This document shows positions 15,299 to 15,354 of a DNA stretch of 15,354 nt, one piece after another. Source of the DNA: Planctomycetota bacterium (GTDB lineage: Bacteria > Planctomycetota > Planctomycetia > Pirellulales > Pirellulaceae); contig JAJDEH010000267.1 in assembly GCA_029259935.1 (NCBI GenBank), forward strand, positions 1-15,354, written 5' to 3'. The stretch's first letter is position 1, and each line of letters begins with the position of its first letter. The position numbers and the translations under genes are program-made. The notes beneath the pieces were generated by a model. It was not told the DNA's origin and ran no database searches. It saw only the letters and a program-made list of their open reading frames with translations.

Positions 15299-15354
15299 CG
15301 AATTTTCGTCGAGAGGCGGCACGTGAGCGCCATCGCACTGACCGGGTGGGATAC

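Noticed and set aside
1..15354. CRISPR array, tRNA or rRNA genes
   Set aside because: No regularly spaced direct repeats and no tRNA-like or rRNA-like sequence were seen on either strand.

Overview
The window looks like a decayed accessory (defence) region of a planctomycete chromosome, probably Pirellulales. Two things point there: an ISAzo13-type transposase carrying the DDE domain that Pfam names after Rhodopirellula, and a small remnant (12298-12543) that resembles a short protein family I associate with planctomycetes. Base composition is moderate to GC-rich. Almost every gene is on the minus strand, and many are broken or chimeric. The organism assignment is an inference from gene content.

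Left part (1-4430). A small hypothetical gene (112-405) and a 361-residue unknown protein with a nuclease-like C-terminus (591-1676) lie beyond a wrecked type I restriction specificity gene. That hsdS has lost its reading frame at the start codon, is split between its two half-subunits at a TTGA overlap, and is cut off inside the second target-recognition domain, where it runs into an orphan tail (1878-2105). Immediately upstream of hsdS is an FRG-domain gene whose 5' end has been replaced by insertion-sequence DNA. No hsdM or hsdR is visible.

Centre (4431-7396). This is a nested pair of insertion sequences. A probable ISKra4-family element with 20/23-matching terminal inverted repeats carries a plus-strand transposase gene. 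That gene is interrupted by a 1328-bp ISAzo13-family element (4845-6172) flanked by a TTA duplication. Removing the inner element and one TTA rejoins the outer transposase gene in frame as 449 codons. The inner transposase has one extra base at an A7G6 run.

Right-centre (7397-12040). A minus-strand operon-like set holds a MerR-type helix-turn-helix protein, a large SNF2-like helicase (probable DpdE, 1136 residues), and a DEAH helicase (probable DpdF) overlapping it by TTGA. In the Dpd 7-deazaguanine DNA-modification islands, DpdE and DpdF occur together. Here DpdF is severed by the outer IS just after its Walker B motif, so its second RecA lobe is gone, and no base-exchange or pre-Q0 genes are in view. 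A perfect 13-nt palindrome lies upstream of the HTH gene.

Right end (12298-15354). Here are a remnant of a small planctomycete-type protein, a truncated tail-specific protease N-terminus with a signal peptide, a DUF1254/DUF1214 protein whose N-terminus is a leftover copy of a DUF1214 C-terminus, and a small plus-strand hypothetical gene. The overall picture is a defence island eroded by insertion sequences and recombination between related sequences. The helicase pair with its HTH gene is the best-preserved functional unit.
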